The position numbers and the translations under genes are program-made. 64,000 nucleotides of DNA from Parashewanella tropica (lineage in GTDB: Bacteria; Pseudomonadota; Gammaproteobacteria; Enterobacterales; Shewanellaceae), in the NCBI RefSeq assembly GCF_004358445.1, contig NZ_CP037951.1, positions 2,529,501 to 2,593,500 of the forward strand, read 5' to 3'. Position 1 is the first letter of the stretch, and every line of letters starts with the position of its first letter. The notes beneath the pieces were generated by a model that worked only from the letters and a program-made list of their open reading frames with translations, did not search any database and had not been told where the DNA came from. Of this stretch, positions 38,742-47,784 are shown piece after piece.

Positions 38742-39452
38742 GTGTCCATCGACTATGCAAAATATACACTTGATGAACTTTTAGATGTTGAACGAAATAT
38801 TGATCGAGTAATTTATCCCGATAGATATCAATTACTTTGTGATGAATTAGCAAAAAGAAAGCAAAATGGTGAGTATGAGCAGCTTCAAAGAGAATTAGAG
38901 GATGATGAAGACTACGAAAAAAGGAGCTTTGTTATCGAATTTTCAGCTGAAGGCTCTTGCTTTAATCGTATACTGTTTATTGCCTCTTTTTTTACAGCGA
39001 ATTTAATAATTTTGGGAACATTAATTGATAAATATACAGTTACTAATTTTTCCAATCTTCATCAATACACGACACAAGTGGACTCTGCTCGATGTAAACG
39101 TGAAAAGGTCGTAGATGACGAAGGTGACACCTATAACTACTTTGATTTACACATACAATCATATGAAGACAGGTTTTCTGCACTAAGCATAAATCAACAA
39201 AAATGTCGTAATTTTGCTAAAAATCTCACGAATGGAATAAACATTTCCATCTGGCATAAAGATGGACTGATTTACCAACTAAAACAAAACGACCGAATGT
39301 TACTCAGTTACAATGAAATGAAGCCTAAAATATGGGATTTACAAGTCACTAATAGCGATTGGTACTGGTTAAGTCTTTTATTGATCTGGGTACTATTTTT
39401 TAAGTCTTTGGTTAACGCATTTTCTCCGGGAACATACACCCAAGATGATTAA
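38742..39452 (+). CDS. two-span membrane protein of unknown function
   Basis: 236 residues starting at GTG with AGGGAAG upstream. The N-terminal 65 residues are charged and helical (TLDELLDVERNIDRVIYPDRY). Membrane segments are near residues 75-95 and 205-225. The loop between them, about 110 residues with two Cys, would lie on one side of the membrane. I do not recognise the family. It stands alone between the tricorn-like protease gene and ppiC. Confidence 0.65.
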   Translation: MSIDYAKYTLDELLDVERNIDRVIYPDRYQLLCDELAKRKQNGEYEQLQRELEDDEDYEKRSFVIEFSAEGSCFNRILFIASFFTANLIILGTLIDKYTVTNFSNLHQYTTQVDSARCKREKVVDDEGDTYNYFDLHIQSYEDRFSALSINQQKCRNFAKNLTNGINISIWHKDGLIYQLKQNDRMLLSYNEMKPKIWDLQVTNSDWYWLSLLLIWVLFFKSLVNAFSPGTYTQDD

Positions 39453-39507
39453 GTGAGGGTTAATCAAACTAACCCATCATTACATTTAATAGATTAAACC
39501 TAAACAA

Positions 39508-39786
39508 TCAACTGCGGTATATTGTCTGGATCAAATGAAATCCAAACTGAGTTTTAACTGGGCCATGAACCTCTAATACAGGCTTTTTGAATACAACATT
39601 ATCAAATGCCTTTACCATTTGACCAGGGCCGAATTCACCAAGATCACCACCGCGTTTTTTTGAAGGGCAAGTCGAATACTTTTTAGCTAACTTGCCAAAA
39701 TCAGCCCCTTTGGCCAATTCCTTTTTGATTTTTTCCGCTTCTTCTTTGGTTTTTACCAAAATATGCCTAGCGCAAGCTCTAGCCAT
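39508..39786 (-). CDS. ppiC: parvulin-type peptidyl-prolyl isomerase PpiC
   Basis: A cytoplasmic single-domain parvulin of 92 residues. The text [37 protein letters not shown] and [13 protein letters not shown] is the parvulin fold with its active-site His, Cys and Phe. The length equals that of Escherichia coli PpiC. It follows the rRNA methyltransferase gene by 21 bp, so the two may be co-transcribed. Confidence 0.95.
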   Translation of the reverse strand: MARACARHILVKTKEEAEKIKKELAKGADFGKLAKKYSTCPSKKRGGDLGEFGPGQMVKAFDNVVFKKPVLEVHGPVKTQFGFHLIQTIYRS

Positions 39787-39807
39787 TATATTCCCCTAAT
39801 AATTAAT

Positions 39808-41022
39808 TCACTCTGCAACTCTTTTTAACTTGGCTAGATAAAAGCCATCGAAGCCTGTATTAGCTGGCGTGATATTTTCATCTTCAATAAATTCAAAGTG
39901 TGGATTGTTTGCTAAAAACTTATCCACTTGCTGGCGATTTTCTTCTGGCATAATTGAGCAAGTAGCATATACCAGCATGCCACCTACTTTCACCATACGG
40001 CTGTAACTTTGCAAAATGTCTTCTTGCAATTTGACTAATACAGGTAAACGCTCAGACGTATCACGCCATTTCGAATCAGGGTTACGTTTTAATACACCTA
40101 AACCAGAACAAGGAACGTCTAATAACACTCTATCGGCTGTAAGCTTAAGGCGCTTGATGGTTTTTGAGCTGGCGATGATACGGGTTTCGACATTATGCGC
40201 ACCAGCGCGCTTGGCTCTGTCTTTTAATGCATCCAGTTTCCATTGCTCAACATCCATTGCCAGTAATCGTCCTTTTCCTTGCATTTGCCCTGCAAGGTGA
40301 AGTGTTTTGCCACCAGCACCAGCACATGCATCAACAACTCTCATACCCGGCTTAGCATCAACCGCAGCGGCAACCAATTGTGAACCTGCATCTTGCTGTT
40401 CAAAAAAACCTGCTTTGAACGCCTTACTTTTGAATAATGGAGAGTTGGAGGTTACTTCAAGCGCACTGCCAACGCCATTAACTATCTGCGTTTCAATTCC
40501 TTCTTTACTCAAGGCTTTTTTCAGTTGATCACGGGTGGTTTTTAATTGGTTTGCACGTAGGTAACGTTTTGCTGGTTGCAATAAGGCTTTACGTTCGGCT
40601 TTCCAAGACTCTCCTAACTGCTCGACGCCAATTTTATCTAACCAACCAGGACAACCATCCCAAAGTACTTCATCTTGTTTAGCTTTAGTCAGTAAGTGTT
40701 GATATTCAGAACGTTTAAACTGGCTCGCCTTAGGTAATTTACCCGAGTTCAACCCATTGAATTCATGCCATACCACAACGAGTAATTCTGCATTTTTTGC
40801 GGCATCTTGGAGTTGAATATTAACTAGATAGCAATAGAGGTTTAGACGACGTAATAGGTCACCCACCACTTGGGTAATTCTTGCTTGCTCTTCTGGTTTA
40901 AGTTTTACCTCAGAGAAACTAATTGAATAACCTCTATCCAGTGGTTTGCCTTGCTCAAGTACCAGCTTAAGAACATTTACAACAAGCTGAGATGATTTTA
41001 CATTTAAAGAAGATTTGAGCAT
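39808..41022 (-). CDS. RsmB/NOP-family RNA (cytosine-5) methyltransferase
   Basis: A SAM-dependent m5C methyltransferase. Motif I is VVDACAGAGGKTLHLAG, motif IV is LLDVPCSGLGVLKRNPD, and the catalytic Cys motif VI is VYATCSIMPEEN. The N-terminal 150 residues resemble an RNA-binding extension. The ATG at 41022 gives 404 residues; an upstream TTG at 41037 would add five. RsmB itself is usually beside fmt, so this is probably a paralogue whose target RNA is unknown. Confidence 0.85.
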   Translation of the reverse strand: MLKSSLNVKSSQLVVNVLKLVLEQGKPLDRGYSISFSEVKLKPEEQARITQVVGDLLRRLNLYCYLVNIQLQDAAKNAELLVVVWHEFNGLNSGKLPKASQFKRSEYQHLLTKAKQDEVLWDGCPGWLDKIGVEQLGESWKAERKALLQPAKRYLRANQLKTTRDQLKKALSKEGIETQIVNGVGSALEVTSNSPLFKSKAFKAGFFEQQDAGSQLVAAAVDAKPGMRVVDACAGAGGKTLHLAGQMQGKGRLLAMDVEQWKLDALKDRAKRAGAHNVETRIIASSKTIKRLKLTADRVLLDVPCSGLGVLKRNPDSKWRDTSERLPVLVKLQEDILQSYSRMVKVGGMLVYATCSIMPEENRQQVDKFLANNPHFEFIEDENITPANTGFDGFYLAKLKRVAE

Positions 41023-41155
41023 GGTAACTACAGCCAAATGGTGAATGAAAAGAGCTGCGGATCATAGGCAGTTTGAGCATAAAAATCCAGTGATTCAGTG
41101 CTTGATTTCAATACCAGAGATTATTCTTTGGTACTGAAATCAATCTTTGTTCCAG

Positions 41156-41959
41156 CTAGTTATTAGTTTTTTGCTCTGTCGATTTTTTTCTTTGAGCTGC
41201 AATAGCTGCCATTAAATCTGGATTAGTGTTTGGATCTACCATTCCCATCCTTGTTATTGGCTTGTTATGGTCAATGTAGCTAGCAACTCTTGAGGTTGCA
41301 GGAGAGGAAGATGGCGATTTTTTTGAGTCAGAAGAAGCCGGCGGCGCAAGTTGCTCTGGAGAGGCGCCCCCCACAGCTCGTGTTGGTGTAACGGGTGTTG
41401 GAATGGCAACTGGAACCACTGAAGGTGTTGTCGATCCTTCTCGAGTATCAGTTTCTTGAACCTCAATAGAAGGATGAACTGAATTATTTTCTTTACCTAT
41501 CACAAAGGAATCAGTCTCTTTTCCATCTATATCAGTTTTCCCAACACCATTTTCACTCGATTCAAAAGGAGTAAATGTACTGGAAGTGGATTTAGACATT
41601 TCTGGTTTAGCAAGAGTATAAGCTCGACTCATTGACACTGGTGGGAAATCAACCGAATATTTATATCTTGACGTTAAGCTTCTTGCTAAAGGGCTTTTTT
41701 CGTTATAGCTATATTTACCTGTTCGCCACTTTCCAGTCGTTTCTGTTTGTTCCTGAAATTGGTAAATATGCTTATTGGGATTTGTTAATACACACCTAAA
41801 CACATTGTTATTTGAATCTTGTAAAAACGTACCTTGTTTGTCCCCCTTTTTTGTCGGTAATATCCTTCTTATTGCTGCTGCCTGCTCCGCGGTCAATACA
41901 GGGTATTCATTTGTTGTAGGGTTAGCAGCCAAACTTACCGAATGAGTGACTAGAGCCAT
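41156..41959 (-). CDS. unknown protein with Ser/Pro-rich linker and WH2-like C-terminal motif
   Basis: 267 residues without signal peptide. Residues 1-110 form a compact domain with LTAEQAAAIRRIL and VFRCVLTNPNKHIYQF; residues 115-230 are low-complexity Ser, Thr and Pro. The C-terminal 40 residues contain LMAAIAAQRKK, similar in pattern to actin-binding WH2 helices followed by basic residues. Its layout of folded N-terminus, disordered linker and short motif resembles host-directed effectors, but no secretion signal can be shown. I do not recognise the family. Confidence 0.55.
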   Translation of the reverse strand: MALVTHSVSLAANPTTNEYPVLTAEQAAAIRRILPTKKGDKQGTFLQDSNNNVFRCVLTNPNKHIYQFQEQTETTGKWRTGKYSYNEKSPLARSLTSRYKYSVDFPPVSMSRAYTLAKPEMSKSTSSTFTPFESSENGVGKTDIDGKETDSFVIGKENNSVHPSIEVQETDTREGSTTPSVVPVAIPTPVTPTRAVGGASPEQLAPPASSDSKKSPSSSPATSRVASYIDHNKPITRMGMVDPNTNPDLMAAIAAQRKKSTEQKTNN

Positions 41960-42104
41960 TTACGACCTCACATCTATCAAGTTTTAACGGGTTATTTATT
42001 GGTATTCCAGCACAACACTACCGATAAATGAAATGACATTAAGTCATAAAATATAACAACCTCCTTTAAATTCAATAAGTTACAGCCATGTTAATCTAAA
42101 GGCC

Positions 42105-42134
42105 GTAAATAAGGCTGTCTCACTCACAGCCTTA
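42105..42134 (-). terminator. terminator of nap operon 1
   Basis: A 9-bp stem TAAGGCTGT / ACAGCCTTA with a 7-nt loop lies 10 bp after napC1; reading leftward it is followed by TTATTT. Confidence 0.75.
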
Positions 42135-42144
42135 ATTGAAACAG

Positions 42145-42732
42145 TTAAAACCCTTTGACCCCTTTCATATCCGGTAAGTGGTGAGCAATACCTTTATGGC
42201 AATCTATACAGGTTTTTTCACCTCTAGCCAGTGCTGTTGAGTGTGCTTTAGCCGCTCTAGGTGATTGACGAGTAAAGTCCATGTAATTGAAGTTATGGCA
42301 ATTTCGGCACTCTAAAGAATCATTGGCCTTCAATCGCGCCCATTCGTGTTCTGCCAGTTCCCTTCTATGCGCTTCAAATTTTTCTCTGGTATTAATGGTT
42401 CCAAAAATTTTGCCCCATACTTCTTTTGAAGCCTGCATTTTCCGAGCAATTTTATTGGTCCATTTGTGAGGTACGTGACAATCTGGGCACGTCGCCCTCA
42501 CCCCACTTCGATTGGTAAAATGAATCGTGGTTTTCAGCTCTTGATAAACGTTATCTCGCATTTCATGACAACTAATACAGAATTTCTCAGTATTGGTTGC
42601 TTCTAGCGCGGTATTAAAGCCACCCCAAAAGATAATACCCGCGACAAAACCACCTAAAGTTAGAAAGCCCAAACTGTAGTGAACACTTGGTTTACATAAT
42701 ATTCGCCAAGCCTTCTTAAGTATCTCAATCAT
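42145..42732 (-). CDS. napC: tetrahaem cytochrome c NapC, copy 1
   Basis: A membrane-anchored quinol dehydrogenase of the NapC/NirT family that passes electrons from quinol to NapB and NapA. An N-terminal span is at about residues 17-37. Four haem motifs follow: CISCH, CPDCH, CRNCH and CIDCH. It has 195 residues. The ribosome site GGAGG lies 4 bp before the ATG. It is the last gene of the leftward operon and close in sequence to the copy at 46678, mostly with conservative changes. Confidence 0.95.
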   Translation of the reverse strand: MIEILKKAWRILCKPSVHYSLGFLTLGGFVAGIIFWGGFNTALEATNTEKFCISCHEMRDNVYQELKTTIHFTNRSGVRATCPDCHVPHKWTNKIARKMQASKEVWGKIFGTINTREKFEAHRRELAEHEWARLKANDSLECRNCHNFNYMDFTRQSPRAAKAHSTALARGEKTCIDCHKGIAHHLPDMKGVKGF

Positions 42733-42740
42733 ACGGCCTC

Positions 42741-43241
42741 CTAGTGCTGTTTTTTGTTGGCTGACGCTTCAACCAACTTATCAACATCAACGAATGTGTT
42801 GTTCACTAACGGAGTCGAGTTCTCTTGAGATACATGGCATTGAGTACAAAAATATCGACGTGGTGACACTTGTGCCAAAAAGTGATTATCACGAGTTAAA
42901 TAGTGAGATATTCCTATCATCGGAGCCTTGGACTCATGAACACGGCTACGATCATGACAACTTAAGCACTGATTTACTTTTCTATCAATTTGATATTTAT
43001 GAGCCTGATGAGGAATGATTGGCGCTTGCGCGGGATAATTCCGCGCCAAGCTACCTTGATGCTCTTTCTCATTACTTAAAGGCGGAGGTGTTGGCTCGGT
43101 ATTTAATGGTGCATGGCGCAATGTCGCAAAATGATCACCACGAATGGTCTTGTCAGTTCCAGCTCCCACTGCAATAAATGCAGCACTAGCCAACGTTAGT
43201 AATGCGGTAACTTTAACGAAAGATTTATTGAATGTTTTCAT
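42741..43241 (-). CDS. napB: periplasmic nitrate reductase cytochrome subunit NapB, copy 1
   Basis: A periplasmic dihaem cytochrome that donates electrons to NapA. A signal peptide ([27 protein letters not shown]) is followed by two CxxCH motifs: CLSCH and CTQCH. The ATG at 43241 lies 11 bp after the napA stop and gives 166 residues, identical in length to copy 2; the in-frame GTG 15 bp upstream is less likely. It shares the [15 protein letters not shown] region with its paralogue. Confidence 0.94.
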   Translation of the reverse strand: MKTFNKSFVKVTALLTLASAAFIAVGAGTDKTIRGDHFATLRHAPLNTEPTPPPLSNEKEHQGSLARNYPAQAPIIPHQAHKYQIDRKVNQCLSCHDRSRVHESKAPMIGISHYLTRDNHFLAQVSPRRYFCTQCHVSQENSTPLVNNTFVDVDKLVEASANKKQH

Positions 43242-43252
43242 GATCTTTCTCC

Positions 43253-45745
43253 TCACGCCTTAAACACTTTAACTGCGCATTTTTTAAAGTCAGTTTGTTT
43301 AGAGATAGGATCAGTGGCATCTAAGGTCACTTTGTTGATCAACTGACTGGCGTCAAACCAAGGCACATAAACCAAACCAATGGGAGGTTTGTCTCGACCA
43401 CGAGTTTCAATTCGAGTTTTGGTTTCTCCTCGACGAGATTGAACAATCACTTCATCTCCTCGCCTTAACCCACGCTTCTTAGCGTCTTCTGGATGCATAA
43501 AACACACGGCATTTGGGAAAGCTTTATAAAGCTCAGGAACACGTTGCGTCATTGAGCCTGAATGCCAATGTTCAAGAACTCGCCCAGTACACAACCATAA
43601 GTCGTATTCTGCATCTGGCGACTCTGCTGGTGGCTCGTAAGGCAAAGCAAAAATAACGGCTTTACCATCTGGCTTACCATAAAAATCCCAACCTTCTCGT
43701 TTTGCATAAGGATCTGAACCTTTTTTAAAACGCCAGAGTGTTTCTTTACCATCCACCACAGGCCAACGTAAGCCATGGGCTTCATGATAAGCATCAAATG
43801 GCGCTAGATCGTGACCGTGCCCTCGGCCGAATGTAGCGTATTCTTCAAAGAGTCCTTTTTGAATATAAAAACCAACGGCATCTGATTCAGGGTTATCGTA
43901 ACCTTCGGCACGGTCAGATAACGGGAATTTATCCACTTGACCGTTTTTATACAAAACATCAAATAGTGTTTTACCTTTATAGCTTGGGTTAGCCTCCAAA
44001 ACCTCTTTAGGCCAAACTTCATCAGTAGTAAAGCGTTTAGAAAACTCAACTAATTGCCACAAATCAGACATGGACTCACCGGGAGCGGTCACCATTTGAT
44101 GCCAAAATTGAGTCCGACGCTCAGCATTACCATAAGCGCCCTCTTTTTCAACCCACATTGCCGTTGGTAAAACAAGATCAGCCGCCTGAGTCGTTACTGT
44201 TGGATAGGCATCCGAAACTACAATAAAGTTTTCTGGATTTCGATAGCCGGGCAGCCCTTCTTCATTCATATTTGGCCCAGCTTGCATATTGTTATTCACC
44301 TGTACCCAATAACAATTAAGTTCACCATCTTTTAATTTACGATTTTGAAGTACGGCATGATATCCCGGCTTGGGAGGGATTATCCCACTGGGGATTTTCC
44401 AAATTTTTTCGGCTATTGCTCTATGTTTAGGGTTAGCAACCACGAGGTCGGCTGGTAAACGATGAGAGAAAGTCCCTACTTCACGTGCCGTACCACATGC
44501 TGATGGTTGGCCCGTTAATGAAAATGGGCTGTTGCCCGGGGTAGCAATCTTTCCTGTAAGCAAATGAATGTTATAGATAAGATTGTTTGCCCACACACCA
44601 CGTGTATGTTGGTTAAAACCCATGGTCCAAAATGATGTGATACGAGTGTTTGGATCGGCGTACCATTTAGCAAGTTCTAACAACTTATGTTTGGGTACTG
44701 CAGAAATTTCATGAGCCTTATCAATATCATATTCAGCAACGAATTTTTTAAATTCTTCAAAGTTTGAAGGAAAAGAGGCTCCTGCTTTATCTGAGTTTTT
44801 AGCTTTTTTTTGTAACGGGTGCGTTGGGCGTAAACCATAACCTATATCAGTGACGCCTTTACGGAAGTTGACATGTTTGTTCACAAAATCCCAGTTCACA
44901 GCATCATTTTGAATAATGTAATTGGCAATATAATTCAGAATGGCAAGGTCGGCTTGAGGCGTAAAAATGATTGGTAAATCGGCTAAATCAAATGAACGAT
45001 GACGATAAGTCGATAGCACAGCCACCCGTACATGGGGAGCGCTTAATCTTCGGTCAGTCACCCTTGTCCATAGAATGGGGTGCATTTCCGCCATATTCGA
45101 ACCCCAGAGCACGAATTTATCCGCTTCTTCCATATCGTTATAGCAACCCATGGGTTCATCAATCCCAAAGGTACGCATAAAGCCACCTACTGCAGAAGCC
45201 ATACAATGACGGGCATTAGGGTCTATGTTATTGGAACCAAAACCTGCTTTCATTAGTTTTGAAGCTGCGTAACCTTCCCATACAGTCCACTGACCTGATC
45301 CAAACATACCCACTGCAGTTGGGCCTTTCTTCTTAATCGTTTCCTTCCATTTTTTGGCCATAATGTCGAAGGCGCTATCCCAAGATATGGGAGTAAAATC
45401 TCCATTCTTATCGTACTTACCATTGGTCATCCGCAACATGGGTGAAGTAAGACGATCTGAGCCGTACATTATTTTTGATAAGAAATAACCTTTAATACAA
45501 TTTAAACCACGATTGACTTCGCAATCAGGATCACCTTGAGTCGCAACCACTCTTCCCTCTTTTCTCGCTACCATGACTGAACAACCCGTTCCACAGAAAC
45601 GGCAAGGCGCTTTGTTCCATTCAAGTTTGGTAAATTCGGAGCTTGTGATGAGGTTACTTGCCTTTGTTGGGAGAGCTAAACCCGCAGCACCAGCAGCTGC
45701 GATTACAGCATTAGCTTTGATAAACTCGCGTCGATTCATTTTCAT
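43253..45745 (-). CDS. napA: periplasmic nitrate reductase catalytic subunit NapA, copy 1
   Basis: A molybdenum bis-MGD enzyme that reduces nitrate to nitrite in the periplasm. A twin-arginine signal (NRREFIKA) leads it. The [4Fe-4S] ligands are Cys48, Cys51, Cys55 and Cys83, and the Mo ligand is Cys181 (ARHCMAS). It has 830 residues. The start overlaps the napD stop by 4 bp. Most residues match copy 2 at 47785, but third-codon positions differ widely, so the duplication is not recent, or one copy came from a relative. Confidence 0.96.
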   Translation of the reverse strand: MKMNRREFIKANAVIAAAGAAGLALPTKASNLITSSEFTKLEWNKAPCRFCGTGCSVMVARKEGRVVATQGDPDCEVNRGLNCIKGYFLSKIMYGSDRLTSPMLRMTNGKYDKNGDFTPISWDSAFDIMAKKWKETIKKKGPTAVGMFGSGQWTVWEGYAASKLMKAGFGSNNIDPNARHCMASAVGGFMRTFGIDEPMGCYNDMEEADKFVLWGSNMAEMHPILWTRVTDRRLSAPHVRVAVLSTYRHRSFDLADLPIIFTPQADLAILNYIANYIIQNDAVNWDFVNKHVNFRKGVTDIGYGLRPTHPLQKKAKNSDKAGASFPSNFEEFKKFVAEYDIDKAHEISAVPKHKLLELAKWYADPNTRITSFWTMGFNQHTRGVWANNLIYNIHLLTGKIATPGNSPFSLTGQPSACGTAREVGTFSHRLPADLVVANPKHRAIAEKIWKIPSGIIPPKPGYHAVLQNRKLKDGELNCYWVQVNNNMQAGPNMNEEGLPGYRNPENFIVVSDAYPTVTTQAADLVLPTAMWVEKEGAYGNAERRTQFWHQMVTAPGESMSDLWQLVEFSKRFTTDEVWPKEVLEANPSYKGKTLFDVLYKNGQVDKFPLSDRAEGYDNPESDAVGFYIQKGLFEEYATFGRGHGHDLAPFDAYHEAHGLRWPVVDGKETLWRFKKGSDPYAKREGWDFYGKPDGKAVIFALPYEPPAESPDAEYDLWLCTGRVLEHWHSGSMTQRVPELYKAFPNAVCFMHPEDAKKRGLRRGDEVIVQSRRGETKTRIETRGRDKPPIGLVYVPWFDASQLINKVTLDATDPISKQTDFKKCAVKVFKA

Positions 45746-45999
45746 ATCTCGTCCTCTTCAAGCACTTCACTTTGCTGGTAAACGACTGAGGTTGAGATCA
45801 CGCCGGGAATGGCATTAATTTCATCAACGCATTCCATCACTTGTTTACGCCCTTTCCCTTCAATAACAACCACGAGTTTGATTTCGTTATTCACCGATAG
45901 CTCAGTATCTTTTATCACCATGATTGCCTGCCTAACCTCAGGCATTCTCTCTGGTTTTACTTGAACCACTAAGCTACAAACATGAAGTTCTATGCTCAT
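45742..45999 (-). CDS. napD: NapD, NapA maturation chaperone, copy 1
   Basis: A cytoplasmic chaperone that binds the NapA twin-arginine signal. It has 85 residues with the ferredoxin-like pattern [16 protein letters not shown] and [16 protein letters not shown]. It overlaps napA by 4 bp. Unlike operon 2, it is separated from napE by 205 bp that hold a structured repeat, so read-through from napE may be reduced. Confidence 0.93.
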   Translation of the reverse strand: MSIELHVCSLVVQVKPERMPEVRQAIMVIKDTELSVNNEIKLVVVIEGKGRKQVMECVDEINAIPGVISTSVVYQQSEVLEEDEI

Positions 46000-46067
46000 T
46001 TATTCACTCGATTTTGTTTTTTTATAAATGCTGTGTGGATCAGTGAAATATTTAGTAGACAGATAAG

Positions 46068-46162
46068 AGAGCAATAGTGTGAAAAGACAACCGTCCGTGA
46101 CAGGATGTCACGGTCGTCAGCACATGGATGTGCGCTCCTGTTGTTGTTCATATTATTGCTCT
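46068..46162 (+). repeat. structured repeat family, copy C (between napE1 and napD1)
   Basis: The outer stem is 16 bp (46068-46083 with 46147-46162, two G.T pairs), then ACAAC/GTTGT pairing, hairpin CCGTGACA GGA TGTCACGG and hairpin GCACA TGGA TGTGC. Here the second hairpin is a perfect 5-bp stem, where copies A and B have a mismatch. It splits an otherwise compact operon. Gene order elsewhere (napE2-napD2, 42-bp gap) shows the uninserted state. Confidence 0.88.
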
Positions 46163-46204
46163 TTAGTTATTTTTCATTCTAATTCACACGCGTTTTATAG
46201 TTTT

Positions 46205-46363
46205 TTAACTTGCTGGTGGACCAGTGAAAACAATCTGGCTCATCCAAACGAGGAAGCCGTAGCCTCCGACAATGACTATCGATAACAATGGTGCAAGAAA
46301 CACGGTAAGAAAGATAAAAACTCGAAATTCGGACTTTTTATCGTCACTTGAATCATTACCCAT
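46205..46363 (-). CDS. napE: NapE, small membrane protein of the nap operon, copy 1
   Basis: A 52-residue single-span protein with a charged N-terminus (MGNDSSDDKKSEFR), a span FIFLTVFLAPLLSIVIVGGYGFLVWM and the tail SQIVFTGPPAS. It matches the NapE family of periplasmic nitrate reductase operons, whose exact role is unclear. The ATG at 46361-46363 has a strong ribosome site (AGGAGGGG). An in-frame upstream start at 46402 is rejected. Confidence 0.9.
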   Translation of the reverse strand: MGNDSSDDKKSEFRVFIFLTVFLAPLLSIVIVGGYGFLVWMSQIVFTGPPAS

Positions 46364-46532
46364 GTCCCCTCCTCTAATCAGGTCGATTTGCGTTCCAACC
46401 AAGCGGTTTTAGCCGCCGAGTAGCGAGTTCGTCCATGTAAAAATATTAAGAAAAGAGTAAAACTGATCGGGTTGAAACGAATTTAGAAATGCAGTCGGTG
46501 GAAAAACGGTATGATTTTTTTATAAAAAATGA

Positions 46533-46548
46533 TGTGAGCTTGGTCACA
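46533..46548 (-). promoter_or_regulatory. CRP-type operator upstream of napE1
   Basis: TGTGA GCTTGG TCACA is a perfect match to the CRP consensus half-sites, 170 bp upstream of the napE1 start codon. In Shewanella, CRP is the main activator of anaerobic respiration genes, including nitrate reduction, so CRP control is likely. The transcription start was not located. Confidence 0.75.
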
Positions 46549-46622
46549 CTATGACTTGCAAGCCACTGTTCAGAATAAAGGAAAATAGAAATAACAAAAC
46601 AACAATGTATTGATTAACAAAG

Positions 46623-46652
46623 AAAAAGGTTGCCCAATGGACAACCTTTTTG
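46623..46652 (-). terminator. terminator of nap operon 2
   Basis: A 10-bp stem AAAAAGGTTG / CAACCTTTTT with a T-run on the leftward strand, 25 bp beyond napC2. It separates the two nap operons. Confidence 0.88.
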
Positions 46653-46677
46653 AAATCACTAAATACGATGAGTAGAA

Positions 46678-47265
46678 TTAGTAACCTTTAACCCCTGTCA
46701 TATTTGGTAAATGGTGTGCAATACCTTTATGACAATCGATACAAGTCTTCTCACCACTAGCAAGTGAAGTTGAGTGCGCCTCTGCGGCTCTTGGAGCTTG
46801 ACGAGTAAAGTCCATGTAGTCGAAGTTATGGCAGTTACGACATTCTAGTGAGTCGTTTGCTTTTAACCTCGCCCATTCATGCTCAGCAAGTTCTCGACGT
46901 TTTGCTTCGAACTTCTCACGAGTATTAATGGTACCAAAGATCTTACCCCAAACTTCTTTAGAAGCCTGCATTTTACGAGCAATCTTATTAGTCCATTCAT
47001 GTGGAACGTGACAGTCAGGACAAGTCGCTCTCACACCACTGCGGTTAGAAAAGTGAATTGTGCCTTGTAACTCTTCATACACGTTAGCTTCCATTTCGTG
47101 ACAACTAATACAGAACTCTTCAGTATTGGTTGCTTCAAGGGCAGTGTTAAAACCACCCCAGAAAATAATACCCGCGATAAAGCCACCAATGGTTAGAAAG
47201 CCTAAACTATAGTGAACACTTGGTTTAGCCAGTACTCGCCAAACCTGTTTCAGTTTATCCATCAT
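46678..47265 (-). CDS. napC: tetrahaem cytochrome c NapC, copy 2
   Basis: The paralogue of the gene at 42145, with the same 195-residue length, one N-terminal span and haem motifs CISCH, CPDCH, CRNCH and CIDCH. It starts ATG ATG, with GGAGG 4 bp before the first; the first ATG aligns with copy 1. It closes operon 2. Confidence 0.95.
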   Translation of the reverse strand: MMDKLKQVWRVLAKPSVHYSLGFLTIGGFIAGIIFWGGFNTALEATNTEEFCISCHEMEANVYEELQGTIHFSNRSGVRATCPDCHVPHEWTNKIARKMQASKEVWGKIFGTINTREKFEAKRRELAEHEWARLKANDSLECRNCHNFDYMDFTRQAPRAAEAHSTSLASGEKTCIDCHKGIAHHLPNMTGVKGY

Positions 47266-47273
47266 AGTGCCTC

Positions 47274-47774
47274 CTAGTGCTCTGCACTTTTCTTGGCTTC
47301 AGCCGCTTCAAGCAACTTATCAACATCAATAAACACGTTAGGCACTAATGGCTTAGCTTCATCTTGTGCAACATGACATTGAGTACAGAAGTAACGACGT
47401 GGCGATACTTGTGCTAAGAAGTGGTTATCACGAGTCATATAGTGAGTCACGCTTACCATAGGTGCTTTTGACTCTTTGATTCGACTGCGATCATGGCAGC
47501 TTAAGCACTGGTTCACTTTAAGGTTCACCTGATACTTTCTCACTTTATGAGGTACCACTGGCGCTTGAGTCGGGAAAGCACGACCCAAAGTACCTTTATG
47601 ATCCACTTCGTTTTTTAACGGTGGAGGCGTTGGCTCACTAGTGATTGCTGTTCCACGTAAAGTAGCAAAATCATCCTCATGGATTACTTTATCCGCAGCA
47701 GTTGCTAGAAAAGCAGAGCTAGTTAATGCTAACAGTGCGGCCATTTTTACGACGTTTTGTTTAACTGTTTTCAT
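47274..47774 (-). CDS. napB: periplasmic nitrate reductase cytochrome subunit NapB, copy 2
   Basis: 166 residues with a signal peptide ([26 protein letters not shown]) and haem motifs CLSCH and CTQCH. The ATG at 47774 has AAGGAG upstream and lies just past the napA2 stop. A longer frame reaches 47852 inside napA2 but has no support. It should pair with NapA2, although exchange with copy 1 is possible because the two NapB proteins are similar. Confidence 0.94.
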   Translation of the reverse strand: MKTVKQNVVKMAALLALTSSAFLATAADKVIHEDDFATLRGTAITSEPTPPPLKNEVDHKGTLGRAFPTQAPVVPHKVRKYQVNLKVNQCLSCHDRSRIKESKAPMVSVTHYMTRDNHFLAQVSPRRYFCTQCHVAQDEAKPLVPNVFIDVDKLLEAAEAKKSAEH

Positions 47775-47784
47775 AACTTGCTCC

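Larger units (their letters stand above)
46364..46677. other. promoter region of nap operon 1 and end of operon 2
   Basis: This 314-bp gap lies between napC2 and napE1. It holds the terminator of operon 2 and one consensus CRP palindrome. No ORF is supported. The promoter of operon 1 should be here, because a terminator separates the two operons. Confidence 0.6.

Noticed and set aside
45573-45818. Small + strand genes inside the nap operons
   Set aside because: They are complements of conserved napA and napD coding sequence and repeat in both copies only because the genes are paralogues.
3444-46204. CRISPR array made of the repeats
   Set aside because: Copies are tens of kilobases apart, have no regular spacers and no cas genes are in the window.
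46079-46285. ORF across repeat copy C on the + strand
   Set aside because: It is formed by the repeat and the complement of napE1; there is no ribosome site, and the same core elsewhere is not open in the same way.
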